From the NCBI RefSeq assembly GCF_000003815.2, contig NC_049991.1:4191948-4255947 (forward strand): 64,000 bases of DNA, in the 5' to 3' direction. This document shows positions 52,901 through 64,000 of the stretch, one piece after another (the stretch's first letter is position 1; every line of letters begins with the position of its first letter). Origin of the DNA: Branchiostoma floridae. Taxonomy: Eukaryota; Chordata; Leptocardii; Amphioxiformes; Branchiostomatidae. The position numbers were made by a program, and so were the translations under genes. The notes beneath the pieces were generated by a model that was given only the letters and a program-made list of their open reading frames with translations, had not been told where the DNA came from and made no database searches.

Positions 52901-55900
52901 GACTTACCTTAGTCAGCCCATGTGCTCTGCAGTCATCCAGCTTACTCTGTGTCTCGGTGGCAGCTCTGATCAACTGGAATAAATTTAAAGAATTATGAAA
53001 TTTCATTCAATATCTATTATATGTTAGGCATCAATGTGTAAGTAGGTGATCCTTGTTCTTTCTATGTAATGTCACGTAAATTTAATTCCATTCTGAAGCA
53101 TGAAGCGTCAGAAATAATAAACAAAGGAAGTCTTTAAAGTGCAAAAAAACTGAGAACACAGTTCATTTCGGCATTGACGTAGAATGGACTAGAACTATAT
53201 ATATATCCTTGAAACATTATGAAAGTCCTTGAGTTAAAAATTATTAGTAAAGATATATTTCCGACCTGTGACTCCTTGGCTTCGTACTTGTGAGGATCCT
53301 TCCTGTTACTCTTCTTCCTGTGCTTCTTCAGTTCACTCTTGGCTTTCTCAAAGGTCTAGAACAAGATGGAGGAGGGTACATGTAAGTCAAAGAGATTTCA
53401 CAGACATTGCATTGTGTAAGAACCAATCTACACTTTGTACATTTGTATTAAACACTCTTCAGTTTACATTTGCCACAGACACTGTCTAGCAAAATCTAAA
53501 AATTTACAGAGGCAGACAATAGCTATTAGGGATTATTTTAACTTTATGGGGCAATAATCTGAATCTTCCATTTCAAAAATGTTGCAAATTTCTAATTATA
53601 TTTCGTAAATGATAACATTGATGTTTTAAAACTATCTTAAAGGGAGGTTTCTTTTATGGTCCCTTGCAAAATGTTTTAAAACTATCTGAAGGAATAGATT
53701 CAAAACAAAATTTTTTTATTCATTTCCTTTATAAGTTTTGAGCTATTGTGGCTTAGATAATATTCTTTTATTGATTGAAACCAGATATCTTTCAAAAACC
53801 CTCTTGTTGACTTGGAATAGACTCGTATATACGTAAGACTGCATATCTTAATTATACCCCTCCTAATATATATCCGGCGATATTATCCGCAAGTACGTCG
53901 TCATTACTTGAATGTTCCATAAACCTACATATCGCTACATCACCAAATTACTGACAAACTAGAGACATTTCGCATGCATGTTTAAGACCTTCAGGCATTT
54001 TGAAACAAGTCTAGCCTATAGATAGAATTCATAAAAAAAGATGACACTGACAGTACTGACTTTAGCAGTCTTGTCCATGTATATCACAATCATAGAATGT
54101 CCGAAAATTTTTAGTATAATAAATTAGCATTATAGCACATGTACTGCAAGCTACATTGTATATGAACAAGGGAATTCTGTACATGGTATTGGACAGAAAT
54201 AGACATGACATGATAAAGAATGGACTGTTGACAACATATTGCGAGCTCTATCATCTGTCACACATATCACGCATAGCTGACTTAAGGTCTCGGAATGTTT
54301 ACCTTTAGTTTAACTACGGTCTGCCTTGGAATATCTTAGAGTCGGGGCAAACCATTAAATGTCAAGAGACCAGAAAGGAACAAAATTTTAAGTTAATAAC
54401 TTCAAATTTCAAACTTTGTTCATAGATTCATGATAATATAACACTGATACCTGTCTAGTATGTGTCATCAAGTTTTTCTTCGGCAAATTTCTTTTTTCTA
54501 GAATTTTTTACACCCCTGCACGTTGTAAAAGATGGTTTGTCCCTACATTGTACATTGAGGAAGGGTGCCCGAAGGCTTGCCAAAGCCTTAAACTAACACA
54601 CCCTTTACAAAATAGAGTCACCCATGTGTTATTATAGAGTCCTGCCCTCTCCCAACACTAAGTCTAGGAATGTTTACTTTAGTTGTCAAACCCCACCCTA
54701 CAGTACTGTCATTTCATAGTCACATGTCAAAACAGTCAGCGCTACACTGCACCATTCAAATCAGAGAATCATAGTAATATGCAAAGAAAAATATCTGGAA
54801 TATTATATCATAAGGAGAAGGAAATACTGGTACCGTACCTCTGCTTTTGCCTTGTATTCTTGCGTGTATGTTTTGTGCAGGATCTGAAAAAAAGTGATAA
54901 CAGGGGGATAAGCAAAGATCACTATAATCAAAATTATCAACTTAAAATAAAAAAAATATGCATAAATTCTAAATACTGTATCTTTTATGTTAATGGTACC
55001 TTGATTCTAGCAACTTTGATGGTCACTACTCAACTGCCAAAATTTTATCATCAAAACATTTTTATCACTATGCTGAATTCAGCTAAGCCTTAAGTTAAAC
55101 ATTGTTCCCATTGCTAAGATTAAATGCTGTTAGCCATTTCCCTTCCCCAAAATGGTTAGTACTGACCACGATATGAAATCCTCAAGGACTTTACAAATCA
55201 CATCTGCTATTAGGATTCTGTTAACGCTTATTTAGAAAGACTCTTTAGGCAAATTTGCATCTTCTTTAGACAGTAGCTAAGGTCCTATATTGAGGCCTAG
55301 GGAAATAAATTGTCATGTTAACGATCACAGTTTTGACAGAATTTAAGGGTTGGCAGCTTGGGATTCTTTTTTTCCCCTTAGTCTTTGATCAAAGTAATCC
55401 AAGTATCGTTTCACAATGTAAAATAAAAATGAATCAGGTAAAATATTTTTCAACAATGACATATTAATTTTTTTATGCATATACTACACTTGATATACAA
55501 TTTCTACAAGGCTTTCTATTGAAACAAAAATGAAGAGAATAATTAAGAAAACAATGCTACAAAATGTAATTTTCCATCACTCAGATATTATTATGAATAT
55601 TAAATCTTGTGCCTATTACCAGCTGTAACGACCATACAAAAGGTTAGGGTTGGAAGGTTGTTCCAGAGTATGTTGGTTAACCAAAAACGCAACATATTTT
55701 CCCTCTGCCTTAGGCCTATTCTGGCCATGTGGTGTTTTATAGAGCATGGATAAGCTGTAAATGGAATGGTCAAGCTCTACGCTCGAAGGGCGGCTTAACA
55801 AAAGCACATGTTAATTCTGGGTCAGTAGTCATTTTACCAAATGCCGTCTACTGACCTCCTACTCTTACTTAAAAACATTTCAATATGCAAATCACCTTAA

Positions 55901-57469
55901 ACTTAAAGGTCATGGAATGGAATATGTTCTAGACATCGTTTATGCAGTAAGTATAGACACATACATTTTTTTTCAGTCATGTAAATTTTCTCTTAAGTCA
56001 TTGGACAGACTAAAAACATTTAAGCCATATATTTTTTTTTTCTAATCTTAACTCTAGACACCCAAGAAAGGAACATTTTAGTTGGAAATGAAACTGTCAA
56101 TATCAATCTTATGAACACGAAGCAAAAAAGTTAGGCTGAATGGATATTAAAATGGACAGATGGATACAAAGATGGATCAAAATGTACAGAAATAAGTGGA
56201 CGGGTGGATAGAATAATGAATGGTGGGTTGAGTAAGGATGAATGGATAACAAATGGATGGATGGTGAGAATAAGAGATGGATGGATAAAGGAATGTAAGG
56301 AATGGAAAAGAATAAGTACCTTAATGCCTCTTACCTTGGGTGTTCTTAACCACTTCTTAAACACACAAGACATAGGAACAAAGAGGCACACATGACTTAT
56401 TAAAAGCAAAATTTGTCACCAAGTCCCTAATATACAGAGAACCTTAGTGACATATTTTGCAAAAGAGAGGGGAAAAACAATCAAACAATGTACAAGTCTG
56501 ATGACACAGTTACACAACATAATAAGCTTGTTCACAGAATGCGCTGTGCATGTACAAGGTCAAAAGTGAGGGCCCCTAACTTGTAAACAGTTTTTGTCCA
56601 GACCGTGCTTGATACAAATTGTCCAGATGGGTTGGTTATGTCTTAGGGGCTTTCACCTTTTGTCAGTTTTTGTCCCATTACTATGCTTGATACATGATGT
56701 GTTGTAACAGTTATATAATTTATGGGGCCTTCACCTTTGACATATTACCCACAATGCATCTCACTGTGCATGCGCATTTCAAACTATGCATTGGCTTACA
56801 TGTACTATATGACAGACATGTATAAAATGTAAAATGTATACAACACAATTTCATCATTATAAGGCCTAGGAAAAAAAATGAAACCAGACTTTTTTGGGGG
56901 GTGGGCATTGGAGTCACAAAGCTTCCAGTTAGATTTTTTATTCAGCCTACTTCCTATTGAGGTAAAAAAAATTGTCCTATCTAATGAAAGATAATTGTAC
57001 AAATTTAGAATGTATCTATTATGCACAAAATTGAAGTTTGACATTGAAAATCAAAGACTAGTGTCCTCATGCATTTCAGCTTACTATGTTCAACTGTACG
57101 CAATGTGTCACTAGAGTTGTGGCCAGCAAAAAAAAAAAAAATTACAAAAAAAAAGAAGATAATCCCTACCTACAGACCCTATTTTTTTCAGGACCGAAAC
57201 AGGAAACATAACAATTTTTTCTTACTAATCTTAGGCCTAAAGAATCAAAGCGAACTTTCTGAACTAAAAGTTTGTAAAGCTGAAATGTAAGTTGACAACA
57301 AAACCCGAAATTCGATATTTGGCGTGCTGTCATACCGGCATGCTGCGGGTGTCCTGTTCGACCTTCTGCTCCAGCGGGACGATGAGCTCCTTGTGGAAGG
57401 ACTGGACCGTCTCCTCGTGCTGCATTTGGATGTTGCGGAAAATCTCAGCTATCTGAATCAGGCATCCTC
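40957..57469 (-). CDS. BAIAP2: BAIAP2/IRSp53-like I-BAR and SH3 scaffold protein (16 exons, 5' end missing)
   Basis: The protein bends membranes with an I-BAR (IMD) domain and recruits actin regulators through SH3 and proline-rich parts. The exons, in transcript order, are 57469-57336, 54883-54839, 53355-53266, 52973-52908, 52744-52658, 51827-51723, 47978-47754, 46885-46700, 46297-46205, 45623-45397, 44893-44827, 44692-44619, 44503-44438, 43915-43717, 42489-42272 and 41245-40957. Joined, they read 722 codons plus TAG without a break, and phases match at every junction. Vertebrate-like landmarks are SFHKELI...LEQKVE in the IMD, YSNTLP in the linker, DGWHFGE...GWFPYSY in the SH3 and SVSMGNLL after it. 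About 70 N-terminal IMD residues are not found and must lie upstream. No CRIB-like motif is evident. It could be any BAIAP2-subfamily member, but the linker landmarks favour BAIAP2 itself. Confidence 0.93.
41222..41860. repeat. Fourfold ~160 bp tandem repeat copying the last BAIAP2 splice acceptor
   Basis: The repeat marker CGACTCAG begins at 41221, 41385, 41544 and 41702 (periods 164, 159 and 158). Each copy contains the acceptor AAAG|G and the first ~25 coding bases of the terminal exon (exon starts 41245, 41409, 41568 and 41726). Copies 2-4 run into early in-frame stops. Confidence 0.9.
43297..43635. mobile_element. 339 bp inverted-repeat element enclosing a GIY-YIG-type coding fragment
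   Basis: The arms 43297-43331 and 43601-43635 are reverse complements at 34 of 35 positions. Between them an open frame (plus strand, 43361-43621) includes RGVKEAIYIRAHQPSLNRDG and then RYRLP...FDPLL. This resembles the C-terminal end of GIY-YIG endonuclease regions of Penelope-like and related retroelement proteins. It lies in a BAIAP2 intron and is a relic, not a working gene. Confidence 0.55.
44438..44893 (-). CDS. BAIAP2: BAIAP2-like: SH3 exons
   Basis: Three small exons (67, 74 and 66 bases) encode one SH3 domain: KVRALFPHKAGDS, LSFNEGDTISLLIDHPRDGW, HFGENDKTKRRGWFPYSYTQP. The ALF, LSF-GD, DGWHFGE and GWFPYSY motifs make the ligand groove, which in BAIAP2 binds proline-rich actin regulators such as Mena/WAVE/Eps8-type partners. 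Junction phases are 2, 0 and 2, and each matches its neighbour. Confidence 0.95.
45061..45330 (+). repeat. SINE-like tail fragment in a BAIAP2 intron
   Basis: TTAGGATGGGACGTTAAG and the block GTGCTTGTCGAAAAGAGCTA resemble the 3' portion of the SINE at 4503-4800. The tRNA-like head is not evident, so it is a truncated copy. Confidence 0.45.
45397..47978 (-). CDS. BAIAP2: BAIAP2-like: linker exons between IMD and SH3
   Basis: Four exons (225, 186, 93 and 227 bases) encode a low-complexity linker. The first is Arg/Asp/Gly-rich with RDDRYRGEGYSRDG. The second has APPPVPGP and a run of APQGR repeats. The third has a QQQQ run. The second and third share an IYGTMR motif followed by proline-rich sequence. 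The fourth carries TYSNTLP, conserved in vertebrate BAIAP2. The second and third exons both end at GC donors (AAG|GCAAGT at 46700/46699 and CAG|GCAAGT at 46205/46204). Both are multiples of three, so they could be skipped without a frameshift. Confidence 0.85.
47755..51722. other. Large BAIAP2 intron, no exon recognised
   Basis: The intron proper is 51722-47979 in transcript order. It begins 40-50 bases before the foldback element and ends with a G-rich run (47986-48001). No alternative exon is evident. Confidence 0.5.
48425..51675. mobile_element. 3.25 kb foldback element rich in AAGAA/TTCTT words, in a BAIAP2 intron
   Basis: The ends are inverted: CACTACCAAAAATGCC near 48425 and CCATTTTTGGTAGTG ending near 51675. 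Nearly the whole interior is made of short AAGAAA, CAAGAA, TTCTTG and TTTCTT words on both strands, with no credible gene. An internal ~130 bp direct repeat (about 50389-50520 and 50524-50640) contains a GGGGTAGCCCAAC block and an AAAAAGTCACATGAC block. A truncated relative is at 13805-13990. Superfamily unknown. Confidence 0.6.
51723..57469 (-). CDS. BAIAP2: BAIAP2-like: IMD (I-BAR) exons
   Basis: Six exons (134, 45, 90, 66, 87 and 105 bases) encode about 175 residues of the helical membrane-binding domain. Recognisable pieces in order are QIAEIFRNIQ, SFHKELIVPLEQKVEQD, HKTYTQEYKAKAE, the basic ELKKHRKKSNRKDPHKYEAK, TETQSKLDDC, EERKRYCFVVDRHCAIVKH and LRQKLDSWVEACDNP. The lysine/arginine-rich third exon corresponds to the positively charged lipid-binding face known in this family. 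The first exon enters with two bases of a split codon, which shows that at least one exon is missing upstream. All donors are GT. Confidence 0.92.
53356..57335. other. BAIAP2 introns in the IMD part
   Basis: Apart from the 45-base exon at 54839-54883, this region is AT-rich intron. It contains a degenerate (GGAT)n/(ATGG)n tract at 56140-56300 and a repeat-like pair of TTTGACATATTACCCACAAT and GTACAAGGTCAAAAGTGAGG sequences at 56550-56770. No other exon is seen. Confidence 0.5.
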
Positions 57470-57679
57470 CTGGTAAAAGGAAAAACAATATTAGAATACA
57501 CTTTCATCATTTCTAGGAAAATACATGTATTGCAAGCAGGCTCTTAGCTAGGCTTTTATAATAGGGAGTCCAAACTTATTGGTGAGTCGCGATAAGTGAC
57601 TATCGTAGGCGGATCTGGGGGCACCCACCTTGCATGGTGCAGAGTTTTTTATGATTTTCAGTTAAAACAGAGTGCATTC

Positions 57680-58500
57680 TAAGGTATCCCAAGAGGCAAA
57701 ATACTGTTACAAATGTCACAGTAGAAGACTGTGACCACAGATGACCTGGTAGCATCCCTGGTCAATCAGAATTTCATGCTTGTCAGAGGATTTTCTCCCC
57801 AGTATAGGGCGTCCAGGGGCATCAAATTTCTTGTTATTCTAAGAAAAGTGCGTCCAAATGAGGGGTTGACGCATGCCTGGCTAAAAGCCTGATAGCAAGG
57901 GAGGGAGTGCTCAGCTCTGCGAAACCTTTAGTACATTTCTAGCAAGGACACAACCACAAATTTGATTCTTTGTATGTTTGAACTTTTATTTATTCATGAG
58001 AAGCTCAAATCGGCCTGCAGGCCGCATTTCATTGAGGTTCACATGCAAACTAGCCAATTAAAAAAACACTCATTTATGCAAGCCAATTACCACTCATTAC
58101 ACTACACAAGGTGCAGGGAGGAATATTTTACACCCATTGTAAATGTCTGTCATTTGCTGCTTGTTGGATATATTGTATATGCAATACTTTACAGAGGCAA
58201 TTGAATTTTCACCAAGCTTGCTTTCAACAGTAGAACAAAAAATGTATTTTGATAATTTGCAGTAAAGCCATTTTTTAACATTGCAATAAAGCGTGTAGTG
58301 ACCAAGAAGGGAAGGGGGTTTCCTTAACTGAGGAGTTAAGATAAGTTTTCGTTACACTAAGGTATTCTAAGGCACCCCAAAGGGCAAAATTACTGTCAGA
58401 CAGGTCACAACTAAAGACCATGGCCATGTGTGACCTAGTACTGAGTGGTAGCATCCCTGGCCAATCAAAATTTGATGCTAGTTACAGGATTTCCTCATAA
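57680..58500. repeat. Pair of diverged ~125 bp direct repeats
   Basis: The blocks at about 57678-57803 and 58365-58498 share the order TAAGG..CCCAA..GGCAAAAT, GTCACA...AAGAC, TGACCT and GGTAGCATCCCTGG. They continue with CAATCA and GGATTT. It is an old duplication or two copies of one repeat. Confidence 0.55.
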
Positions 58501-58532
58501 GGGTGAGGGCATAGAGGAAAGTTGTTCCATTA

Positions 58533-58892
58533 GGCCACACCAATTTAATTTCTTGGTTCACGGATTTTTTCATAAAAAATATGGAGCGATAGGGCGAAAT
58601 AAAAATAAAAATTGTAAAATGGTTGCGGTAAAGGTAACGGCTAATCCAAAACATAAAGAAAAAAGTTTTCATGTTGAAAAAAGTACAAAAACACTATTAT
58701 TGTACAGTAACAGCACCTGTACCCACACTTTAAGGAGCTTATAATATAAAGGCCAATTTGCTACACCAGAAAGTTGGTGAATGGTTTCATTAATGGTGAA
58801 AATTTGCTGAGTGGTAATTTTTGTTTTTATTTTTTTTCCCAAAAAATAGGAGCGAGCGAATCCGTGAACCAAGAAATTAAATCGGTGTGGCC
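58533..58892. mobile_element. Complete MITE (360 bp), GGCCACACC ends, TTA duplication
   Basis: The inverted repeats are about 34 bp (GGCCACACCAATTTAATTTC then TTGGTTCACGGAT). TTA lies at 58530-58532 and 58893-58895, which fits PIF/Harbinger. The truncated relative is at 33860-34284. Confidence 0.85.
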
Positions 58893-61800
58893 TTATAGTA
58901 TTTATACATTACAATCACGACCTTGGCTAGATTTTTGATTACTTTCAAGGTCAGCTTCTTATTGCCTTAACCTCAATCCTCTTACAATAATACATGTAAA
59001 AGCTTTATGGGACTTTTGATAGTGCTCTTTCCCTATTTTACTATAGGGTACATTGTACATATTGTAGCTGTCTGTGTGGCACTAGTGCTGGTGACCCTAA
59101 CATGTGGATGTACTTAGGGAAAGGTCATAGAAAGTTAGGAATGTTGAAAAACATTTTCTTCAAGACAGATTCCCCTTAAGTGTCACCCCCAACTCTCCAG
59201 ATTTGGACAGAGTCCAAGCAGACGTAGGAAGTACAAAATTTCCAAAAAAATCTCCATATTTTCCAATAATAATAGTTTTGCTGAGCACAAAAACTGCTAC
59301 ATGTCATTGAAACATCATTAACATGCTACTTACAAGTTAGTAAAAACTGTCACATAGTATGATAGACAAGAATTTAAAAACATTATGTATTTTTCCCTAG
59401 GCCTTGCTAGACTATATTGATTGGTAAAAGGTCTGTGTTTTTTTACCCGGAATTGCACACTCCAAAGTTCATGTACAATGTTCACAAAGTGCTATTATGT
59501 GCTGTTTTGACTGGATATATTTACTTTGGCTCTTCAATATAAAAGGCAAACTCAATCTAAGTAATCTACATGTATAGTCGTCTGGAAAAAGTTAATAATA
59601 CCACAAACAAAGCTGCACTTGAAAAGTTACCAAAAGAAATTTACCGTCAAAAACTAGCACAGAAATAAATACAATTCTTTAGTTCTGGTGACCAGAAAAA
59701 ACTATTACAAACTCAAGCAATATACACAAGCAAATCATCACATTTGCATGACAATTCTAAGAGCAAGAGCTTACAAAGACACAACAATGGGCTATTGTTT
59801 ACTGTGATTTCCCTTAGCTTTGTGTACTAACACCTAATGACTCCACACACAATAGATAACAGTTTGGGGAGGGACACTAATCTGGCATAATGGGTTAATT
59901 TGAACACATTAGGGGATTAAAGAGGATAAATAGGCTCCAGATAGGGACACCAGATGTAAGGTTTCCCTGGCAAGAGCTAATCTCCAAGCAGATCCTACGG
60001 TAGCATAAGATAGTATCAAAAGCTGCAAGAGGAGTGAAGCCGGCTTAGGAGTGTCTTTTGCTACGAGCAAATGTACACCTGTTGGCTGACTACACTCCTT
60101 GGTCAGTTTAGTACTATCTTATGCCATCATAGGATCTGCTAGGAGATTAGGCAAGGGCATCTACTTTCCAATGTTCCTTTTGTATAGACATAAAAAGAAA
60201 AATGCCCTACTGTATGTGAGTCCACAATCTTATTTGCGATGAATTAGTATTTTACTGAATCTTAGCATTAAACATTGCCAGATACTTTTGGAAGACAAAG
60301 AAAAATGTCTTATGCCATAAATCAGTATTTTGCTGATCAATGAATCTTTTATTATTAGTGTTGTCACGTGATTGAAATTTAACTTAATTTTTACAGCAAA
60401 ATAGACAAATAAATGATTTCCAGTCCCATTAAAAAATATGCATTATAGAAATGTCTCATTTGAGTTTTGGGCCAGTGAAACATAAGTCCAGACAAGAAGA
60501 TATGATAACTCATGAATATGATATGATAACATGTACTAGCCCAATAGGGCCAGTGAATTTTTGAAAACTTTTCCAACCATGGTCTGTACTGATACATGTA
60601 CTGACAGACAGACCAGCATTATTCCAGTAAGACGAATTATAGTCTCACATGTGACCTGTGTGTCCTCACCTCTGACCTTGTCCAACTATGTGTTAAATAC
60701 AAGCTGTCAATTGTACAGCCACACTTTTCAAGGTGACCCAAGACTATACAGCAGCCACTGGTTTTTCAGGATCAGCAACTTTTCAACAATGTGGCTTTCA
60801 GGAAAAGTAGACTGCACAGCTTTTTGAAATACTCTAAATTCTTTTAGTCTACCTGCAATACTGCAAGTAATATAAAAAAAAAACAATTTGATGATTTGAA
60901 GAAACATTCTGCAAACGCACTTTCTTAAAATTCACTTCTGGAAACATGTGCACAAAAACATTTTGGGTGTATACGGTGGTAAGAAAAAGCAAAACCTATT
61001 CAAAATTCTTACGCTAACCTAAAAATTTCAGACAAGCAAGAAATGTATTTACTTAAAAAAAAAAGCTTTTGTTGTTTTTCTGACACTTAAGTTAAATTTC
61101 AAGAATATGCTAAAACTATATGATACAAAAAGTACTTAATGTTACCATACACAAATCTCTGTGTCCATTGTACTAATAATAAAAAATTTGGTGCACAATT
61201 TTGGGTGCACAAAAAACACTTGCAATATGCACCCATCTTGATCTACATTCAAATGAAAAATCAGGTGTGCAGCTCCAATTTTGGCTGCACAAAAGTGCAT
61301 ATAATTTATGCATCCAGCATTTTACGCTTCAGTACAAAGTTCAAAGTGCCTATAGTATCCTGCTTACTGTTTATCAAACACAGCTCTTTGTTGACACTGT
61401 CCCTTGCCTTTACCTGACCTGCAAAAGAGGTTCTCTCCTTGTGACCTTTGTGTTGTTTAACTTCTCAGAAACACCGACATCAAAAATCTTGCAGCCATAT
61501 CTTTGTCAAAGTTTATGAATAAGTTACTGAATGAGCACATGACATCATTCAAATGTTATGAGAGGGTGTCTATGTAGTATTCTGAATCAGAGGTAAACAA
61601 AGTGGTGTTCTTAATTATCTTACCTTAGCTTTATTCATGTGTTGCCACACCCCTAGAGTAGCCCCCCAGGGTTGAAATTCAATTAGAAAGTTTTTTTTTG
61701 AATGAACGCCATGAAACCAGTTACTGTAAATTTATCTATTTTTGCAGGGATGCTTTTTCACATTAGAGGGTAAAGGAGGTTTTTCTACAGTTTTTATAAG

Positions 61801-62399
61801 AGTGCACGGTTGAACAATTTTCAACACACTATTATTCGCAACATGTTGTAAATTTGCAACAAGGGGTCACTGTGATTGGGAACATTTCATGATTTACAGT
61901 ACGTACATGTAGTTGTCTGGTGGTATTTTATGTACATGTACCTCTCCCATGACCAATAGTTGAACCTTAGGACATGGCTGAGTTAATATGTGTCTGTCAA
62001 CAGTGCCACCCTGTACATGTCACAACACAAGGCTGGGTGCCAAACACACTTTCCTTCAACACAACATGCCTAAAGCAAGGACATTGCATTCAGATCATTC
62101 AGTACAATGTCCTTGCTTAGAGTGCCAAAGCCAAGTGTGAAATTCTTTTTTCATTACAGGATGTGTCATTTTTTTACTTTGACAAAAACTGATCATGAAA
62201 AGATTCAACCCAAAATTTGACAGAATTACCTGAAAATAAAAGGAGAGAAATACTTATTTGTACCGTAATAAGCGCCTTTAAGTTTGCACTAATTCAATTT
62301 TGTGGTAGGGAGAACATAGAGTGGTTGCAGCAGTTTTGAGTTTGCGATAGCGCTATAACTATAGTTATACTGTACGGAAACATGGTCACTACAGGGTTG

Positions 62400-62710
62400 A
62401 ACAAGTTTTCTAAAATCCACTTGTCCTATCGGGCAAGCACATAAAAAATGTACTTGCCCGAACCAATTTTTCACTTGCCCAAAATTCAAATGTCACTGTT
62501 ACTAGTATTATGCATTTTCACTTCCAGCATTGGAATTCTCTGTAGACAATTGCTTGATGTCATGACTGTAAAAAGTAACAAGTATATCAAAATTGCACTA
62601 AAATCAATGGAAAATCTTACTTGCCCAATCGGACAAGTGGGGTAGGACATGCACTTGCCCGAACAGCACTTTCACTTGCCCTGGACAATACGGCTAGTGG
62701 ACTTGTTTAT
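62400..62710. repeat. Repeat built on CACTTGCCCGA and its complement
   Basis: Self-complementary words such as CTTGTCCTATCGGGCAAG and CTTGCCCAATCGGACAAG stand near each end. ACTTGCCCGA and ACTTGCCC recur several times inside. It may be a small foldback repeat. Confidence 0.45.
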
Positions 62711-63329
62711 CCCTGCACTACTACTGTAGCAACTCAGCTACATGTAGGGTACTATACACAGACAGAACAGTTGCCTTTGACACATCGCAATACTGTACAA
62801 TGTATAGTACAATCATGTATATACTACATTCATGTAGCAACTATACATGCAAAAGACACTCACAAAACATTTTTGCAACTTTTGAGCTTCTTCAAACTAA
62901 GAAGCTCAACATAAAACCATTACTTAAACCGGGTACAATTCTTAACTCTAAATTCATTTTCATTTGCATAAACTAGAGTTATCTTTGAAGCATTCTGGGG
63001 AAAGATATTTAGTTATGTTTCCCGAAGGGAGAACATATAGTATCCTTACAGGTATTTGCATATAACAAAAAAGTCAGGAGAAATGGAAGTTGTACATCTT
63101 TTTGATTGGCTGACATTCTTACTATCTTGCTCAGACGTCAGGGCTAAACCTATCAACGCAAAGGTCACAAAATGGCAGTCCCCACAGAGCAGCTTTTTGA
63201 TTGGGCAGAAGTCTAGCTTGATACGTCAGGGGTAAACCTATCAACGCACAGACCAGCTTTTGGATTGGGCAGAAGTCTAGCTTTGTCATGGATACGTCAA
63301 ATGTGAACCAATGAGCTGCTAGGTCACTG

Positions 63330-63510
63330 CACTGTAGCAGTCACGCGCGCGTCTACGAGGTGGTGTTTTGGTTTGTCGGCTCGCGCGTACGAGGTGTGTT
63401 TTGTCGGCTCCACAGCTCCACCAGCTGCACTCGGCTCGGTGTTTTGTCGGCTCGCGCGTACGAGGTGTGTTTTGTCGGCTCCACAGCTCCACCACGCACT
63501 GCAAAGCAGG
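63330..63510 (+). promoter_or_regulatory. CpG-rich, internally repeated tract with a splice donor (candidate first exon)
   Basis: A GC- and CpG-rich block in otherwise AT-rich DNA. TTTGTCGGCTCGCGCGTACG and the following GTGTGTTTTGTCGGCTCCAC appear twice, about 65-70 bases apart. The block ends in GCAAAGCAG|GTAAGC at 63509/63510, a good plus-strand donor. It could be a non-coding first exon of a gene continuing to the right. Promoter activity is inferred. Confidence 0.4.
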
Positions 63511-63553
63511 TAAGCAACGGTACATTTCCATGGCCTTAGCGGGACAAAATTTA

Positions 63554-63625
63554 CGCTGCACGAATCTCATATTTTCCCCTTGATCCACGCTGCACGAATC
63601 TCATATTTTCCCCTTGATCCACGTT
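63554..63625 (+). repeat. 34 bp tandem duplication
   Basis: CGCTGCACGAATCTCATATT followed by TTCCCCTTGATCCA is present twice back to back, just after the candidate donor. Confidence 0.85.
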
Positions 63626-64000
63626 GTGCTCCCATCCCCGAAAAACTAACGTTAGATCCACAGAAATATAGGCCGTTCATGTTCAAGATGTTTACTAAGT
63701 TTCCGTGCTTTACAAGCCTTTTAAGTCCCTTTGTTGACAAAATTTACGCAAGCGGTAAAGGCCGCACGTAGCAATGGCCGGGGATGGCATAATTTTTTCT
63801 CATACCGTGGCCCTTGTGACAACAAATATTCTATAACTGAGGTATCATGCGGCTGCACGCCGGCACATCCACGAACATTCTACCCAGAAAATAATCGCTA
63901 TGATCCGAAAATGTTGCAGGCTTCTTCTTTGCGGGAGTTTTGTTTTTGTGTCACCAGAAAAATGCGACATCATTTATTTTCGGTGAATAACCCACGCTAA

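Larger units (their letters stand above)
57470..64000. other. Right end: upstream intron or intergenic DNA with repeats
   Basis: I searched for the missing first IMD exons (motifs of the NP-LRNF and GKNYEKAL type) on the minus strand and found none. Beyond the repeats listed, the stretch has only short open frames without domains. Confidence 0.45.

Noticed and set aside
61139-61518. Two overlapping ~100-codon open frames
   Set aside because: No domain, and they overlap short local repeats around GTGCACAA; probably chance.
61930-61955. Candidate for a missing BAIAP2 IMD exon (VMGE before a GT on the minus strand)
   Set aside because: The preceding residues do not match the expected helix and a stop lies close by.

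Overview
The window reads as animal nuclear DNA, most likely from a lancelet (amphioxus, Branchiostoma). Genes have introns with GT-AG and GC-AG sites, non-coding DNA dominates, and short terminal-inverted-repeat elements, tRNA-derived SINEs, hammerhead-like Penelope tails and a tyrosine-recombinase retrotransposon are all present. One gene is a clear bilaterian BAIAP2/IRSp53 family member. The species call is an inference; no marker gene fixes it.

Layout. 361-764 (+) is the last exon of a C-type lectin-domain gene. About 2.2-35.5 kb is an array of four related units built around a single-coding-exon leucine-rich-repeat (LRR) membrane receptor with a tyrosine-rich tail. The first unit is a ghost: only its 3' flank survives, at 2225-2458 and again from 13235. 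The 10.8 kb between these pieces is bounded by ~0.5 kb inverted repeats. Unit 1 (14.6-20.5 kb) has a frameshifted receptor. Unit 2 (20.9-29.5 kb) has an intact receptor, but a complete Ngaro-like retrotransposon (21817-26113) sits in its inferred 5' UTR exon. Unit 3 (30.1-35.5 kb) has a receptor with a duplicated tail and a lost C terminus. Each receptor has an upstream module with paired GATCACCCACGC boxes, a CRE-like site and a non-coding first exon ending at a splice donor.

40.9-57.5 kb (-) holds 16 consecutive exons of a BAIAP2-like gene: the I-BAR (IMD) domain, a proline/glutamine-rich linker, an SH3 domain and a Pro/Tyr-rich tail. The joined exons keep one frame for 722 codons plus a stop; the first IMD exons lie beyond the recognisable part or outside the window. 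Its introns hold a SINE, a small inverted-repeat element carrying a GIY-YIG-type fragment, a 3.25 kb AAGAA-rich foldback element, and a fourfold repeat that copies the last splice acceptor. 57.5-64 kb holds further repeats and a CpG-rich, promoter-like tract near 63.3-63.5 kb.

The gene families suggest two themes. The lectin and the LRR receptor array fit immune-type surface recognition, with tail tyrosines that could signal. BAIAP2 links membrane curvature and Rho-family GTPase signalling to actin. No functional link between the two loci is visible.
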